A model generated the notes under the pieces. That model was not told where the DNA came from, made no database searches, and was given only the letters and a program-made list of their open reading frames with translations. Both the position numbers and the translations under genes were made by a program. Positions 6,201 to 8,114 of a stretch of 8,114 bases of DNA are shown one piece after another. Source of the stretch: Comamonadaceae bacterium (GTDB lineage: Bacteria; Pseudomonadota; Gammaproteobacteria; Burkholderiales; Burkholderiaceae_C); assembly GCA_947494405.1 (NCBI GenBank), contig CANLWQ010000082.1, positions 1 through 8,114 on the forward strand, in the 5' to 3' direction. Every line of letters starts with the position of its first letter. Positions within the stretch are counted from its first letter, which is position 1.

Positions 6201-7112
6201 TTGAGCACAGTTCACCTCACCATCGCCACCCGCGAAAGCCGTTTAGCTTTGTGGCAAGCCCATCACCTGCAAGACCTATTGCAGGAGCTTGGTTGCAAAG
6301 TGGACATTTTGGGCATGACCACACAGGGCGATCAAATCCTCGACCGATCGCTGAGCAAAGTCGGCGGCAAAGGCTTGTTTGTCAAAGAACTCGAAGTGGC
6401 TTTGGAAGAAGGCCGCGCCGATTTGGCCGTGCATTCCCTGAAAGACGTTCCCATGGACATGCCCCAAGGCTTTGCCTTGGCTTGCGTGATGGCGCGCGAA
6501 GACCCGCGCGACGCTTGGGTCTCACCGCATTTCGCCTCGCTGCAAGACTTGCCCCAAGGCGCAGTGGTGGGCACTTCCAGCCTGCGGCGTACGGTGTTGT
6601 TGCGCGCTTTGCGCCCTGACTTGCAAATTGAGCCTTTGCGCGGCAATTTGGATACCCGTTTGCGCAAGCTCGATGAAGGCCAGTACGCCGGCATTGTGTT
6701 GGCTGCGGCCGGTTTGAAGCGCCTGGGTTTGTCCGAGCGCATTCGCCATATTTTTGCCATCACCGAGATGCTGCCCGCAGCAGGCCAAGGCGCTTTAGGC
6801 ATTGAAATTCAAACCCACCGCGAAGATGTGCGCACGGTGCTGGCGCCTTTGGCCGATCAAACCACTTGGTTGGCCGTGGCTGCCGAGCGTGCGGTCAGCC
6901 GTGCCATGGGCGGCAGTTGTTCTATGCCATTGGCAGCGCATGCCACTTTGCATAAGGACCACCTGAGCTTGGACGCTGCATGGGGAAATCCTGAGGATTT
7001 GTATGCGCCGCTCATTAAAGCCCATGCGGTATCTGATGTGACCACGCTGGCGCAGGCTGAGCAACTTGGCCTGCAAGTAGCCGCTCAGCTGCGTGCCATG
7101 GGCGCAGCCTGA
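6201..7112 (+). CDS. hemC: Porphobilinogen deaminase (hydroxymethylbilane synthase), TTG start
   Basis: Cytoplasmic enzyme that joins four porphobilinogen units into the linear hydroxymethylbilane, building on a dipyrromethane cofactor. The 303 residues show the N-terminal [13 protein letters not shown] (8-20), HSLKDVP (78-84) with catalytic D82, GTSSLRR (124-130), [12 protein letters not shown] (146-157), [12 protein letters not shown] (191-202) and the cofactor-attachment loop GGSC (237-240) with C240. The full length is present. The start is unusual: an in-frame TAG at 6186-6188 leaves only CGA AGC CCT ATT before TTG at 6201, and the next in-frame ATG is at residue 39, inside the conserved first domain. 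TTG (less likely ATT at 6198) must therefore initiate. There is no strong Shine-Dalgarno, only GCGAAG further upstream. hemD follows after 21 nt in the same frame, so the two are probably one transcript. Confidence 0.96.
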   Translation: MSTVHLTIATRESRLALWQAHHLQDLLQELGCKVDILGMTTQGDQILDRSLSKVGGKGLFVKELEVALEEGRADLAVHSLKDVPMDMPQGFALACVMAREDPRDAWVSPHFASLQDLPQGAVVGTSSLRRTVLLRALRPDLQIEPLRGNLDTRLRKLDEGQYAGIVLAAAGLKRLGLSERIRHIFAITEMLPAAGQGALGIEIQTHREDVRTVLAPLADQTTWLAVAAERAVSRAMGGSCSMPLAAHATLHKDHLSLDAAWGNPEDLYAPLIKAHAVSDVTTLAQAEQLGLQVAAQLRAMGAA

Positions 7113-7133
7113 ACGGCCGCAGCACTGGCGCAT

Positions 7134-7937
7134 ATGTCTCATACGGCCAGTTTTGCCTTTGATGTTGTCCTGACCCGACCCGTGGCCGAAGGTGTGATGT
7201 GGGCCAGGGGTTTGCAAAAAGCTGGGCACCGGGTCAAACACTGGCCTCTCATTGAAGTCAATCCCTTAACCGATGTGATGCGCTTGCGAACTGCGCTGGA
7301 TGCCTGGCACGGCTACCAAGCCGTGATGTTTGTCAGCCGGGCGGCTGTCACCAGTGCCTTGGGAACGGCCAAGCCCAAAGCAGGCTGGGGCATGACGCGC
7401 TGCTGGGCCACAGGACCGGGTACCCATCAGGCTTTGACAGAGGTGGGCGTGCCCCACAGTTTGATTGATTCACCGCCACCCGATGCCGCCCAGTTTGATA
7501 CTGAATCTTTGTGGGCTGTGGTTCAAGACAAGCTCCAGCCCTTGAGGCCGGTATTGCTGCTGCGTGGCAGCGATGCAGATCAAGCCGATGTGAATTCGCA
7601 AGGGGCAGGGCGCGACTGGTTGTTGCGCCAATTGATATTGAAGCAGATTCCAGTGGAAATTTTGTCCGTCTATCAGCGCTCCATGCCGCAGTGGGACAAA
7701 ACCCGTCTGCAAGAAGCGCAGAATGCCGCGAAAGACGGCAGCTTTTGGCTGTTCAGCAGCTCCCAAGCTTTGGATAACTTGGCCAGTTTGATGCCCGAGC
7801 AAGACTGGAGCGCCACCCGCGCCATGGCAACCCATGCACGTATTGTGCAAACCGCCAAAGACATGGGCATAGGTAAAGTTATTTTTTGCAGGCCCAATCT
7901 GACGGAAGTGCTTGCCTCATTAGAATCGCAGGCATGA
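7134..7937 (+). CDS. hemD: Uroporphyrinogen-III synthase
   Basis: Cytoplasmic enzyme that closes hydroxymethylbilane to uroporphyrinogen III while inverting ring D, the branch point for haem, sirohaem and cobalamin. HemD families are very divergent, so the call rests on the pattern of short blocks and on the place after hemC. The 267 residues show VVLTRP (11-16), GHRVKHWPLIEV (31-42), MFVSRAAV (65-72), the CWATGPGT turn (90-97), LLLRG (141-145), the VYQR motif (179-182) with the family's conserved tyrosine Y180, and FSSSQAL (207-213). Length is usual for the family. The ATG at 7134 is the only ATG between the hemC stop and the conserved start of the domain; its ribosome site is weak. Its stop overlaps the next start codon as ATGA, which indicates translational coupling to hemX. 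Confidence 0.9.
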   Translation: MSHTASFAFDVVLTRPVAEGVMWARGLQKAGHRVKHWPLIEVNPLTDVMRLRTALDAWHGYQAVMFVSRAAVTSALGTAKPKAGWGMTRCWATGPGTHQALTEVGVPHSLIDSPPPDAAQFDTESLWAVVQDKLQPLRPVLLLRGSDADQADVNSQGAGRDWLLRQLILKQIPVEILSVYQRSMPQWDKTRLQEAQNAAKDGSFWLFSSSQALDNLASLMPEQDWSATRAMATHARIVQTAKDMGIGKVIFCRPNLTEVLASLESQA

Positions 7938-8114
7938 GCAGTGAGTCTGGACCAACGCCCCTAAACCCTCCCGCAGCGGCCGCACCTGTGCTTTCACGTC
8001 CTAAGTGGCGTGCTTATATAGACAAGCTTGTGGGCTTGGTTGCTGTTCTCTCCTTGGTCTTGGCAGTCATGCTGTGGCAAAAACTCAGCCTGATTCAAGA
8101 GCAATTGGCCAGAC
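7934..8114 (+). CDS. hemX: HemX-like membrane protein, 5' part only
   Basis: The frame opens at an ATG that overlaps the hemD stop by four bases (ATGA) and continues for 60 codons to the right edge. The N-terminus is Pro/Ala rich and probably cytoplasmic (1-30, ending in basic SRPKWRAYIDK). It is followed by one hydrophobic segment, LVGLVAVLSLVLAVMLW (32-48), and then the start of a polar, heptad-like stretch, QKLSLIQEQLAR (49-60). This is the usual layout of HemX: short cytoplasmic tail, one membrane helix, then a periplasmic coiled coil and globular domain. HemX proteins are often labelled uroporphyrinogen-III C-methyltransferase from gene order, but that activity is not established for this family. 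The remainder of the gene lies outside the window, so identity rests on position and topology. CAGG at 7929-7932 lies very close to the start; coupling to hemD is more likely to decide initiation. Confidence 0.8.
   Translation, partial: MSSESGPTPLNPPAAAAPVLSRPKWRAYIDKLVGLVAVLSLVLAVMLWQKLSLIQEQLAR

Overview
This window looks like ordinary, densely packed core chromosome of a betaproteobacterium, most likely order Burkholderiales and family Comamonadaceae (a Limnohabitans/Rhodoferax-type organism). That placement is inferred from the protein flavour, a GC content in the mid-50s by eye, and the neighbourhood argH - small AP-rich protein - ppc - hemC - hemD - hemX, which I recall as common in that group. 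No database was searched. I saw no tRNA, rRNA, insertion sequence, CRISPR array, phage gene or sign of recent transfer.

Layout, left to right. (1) 1-39, minus strand: the first 13 codons of a gene that runs off the left edge. It has a good Shine-Dalgarno and an upstream 12-bp perfect palindrome. (2) 104-1453, minus: ndh, a type II NADH:quinone oxidoreductase. (3) 1472-2926, minus: argH, argininosuccinate lyase, 18 nt upstream of ndh and probably cotranscribed with it. (4) 2927-3037: a divergent intergenic region with a long bulged inverted repeat and a near-repeat spaced exactly 20 bp away. (5) 3038-3262, plus: a 74-residue protein with one N-terminal membrane segment and an Ala-Pro tail, the tail partly encoded by a hexanucleotide tandem repeat. 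(6) 3310-6117, minus: ppc, phosphoenolpyruvate carboxylase, convergent with the small gene. (7) 6118-6200: a short divergent promoter region centred on a palindromic extended -10-like element. (8) 6201-7112, 7134-7937 and 7934-8114 (cut by the edge), plus: the hemC-hemD-hemX tetrapyrrole cluster.

Functionally the window combines central metabolism (anaplerotic CO2 fixation by PEP carboxylase, the last step of arginine synthesis, non-proton-pumping NADH oxidation) with the branch of haem synthesis that turns porphobilinogen into uroporphyrinogen III. HemX is a membrane protein that follows hemD in many proteobacteria.

No new multi-gene system is visible. The items worth a second look are small: three palindromic or inverted-repeat elements in promoter regions, an apparent shared bidirectional -10 between ppc and hemC, a TTG start for hemC, weak or absent Shine-Dalgarno sequences on most core genes, the uncharacterised AP-tail membrane protein with its in-frame microsatellite, and an A8 slippery run inside the argH active-site signature.
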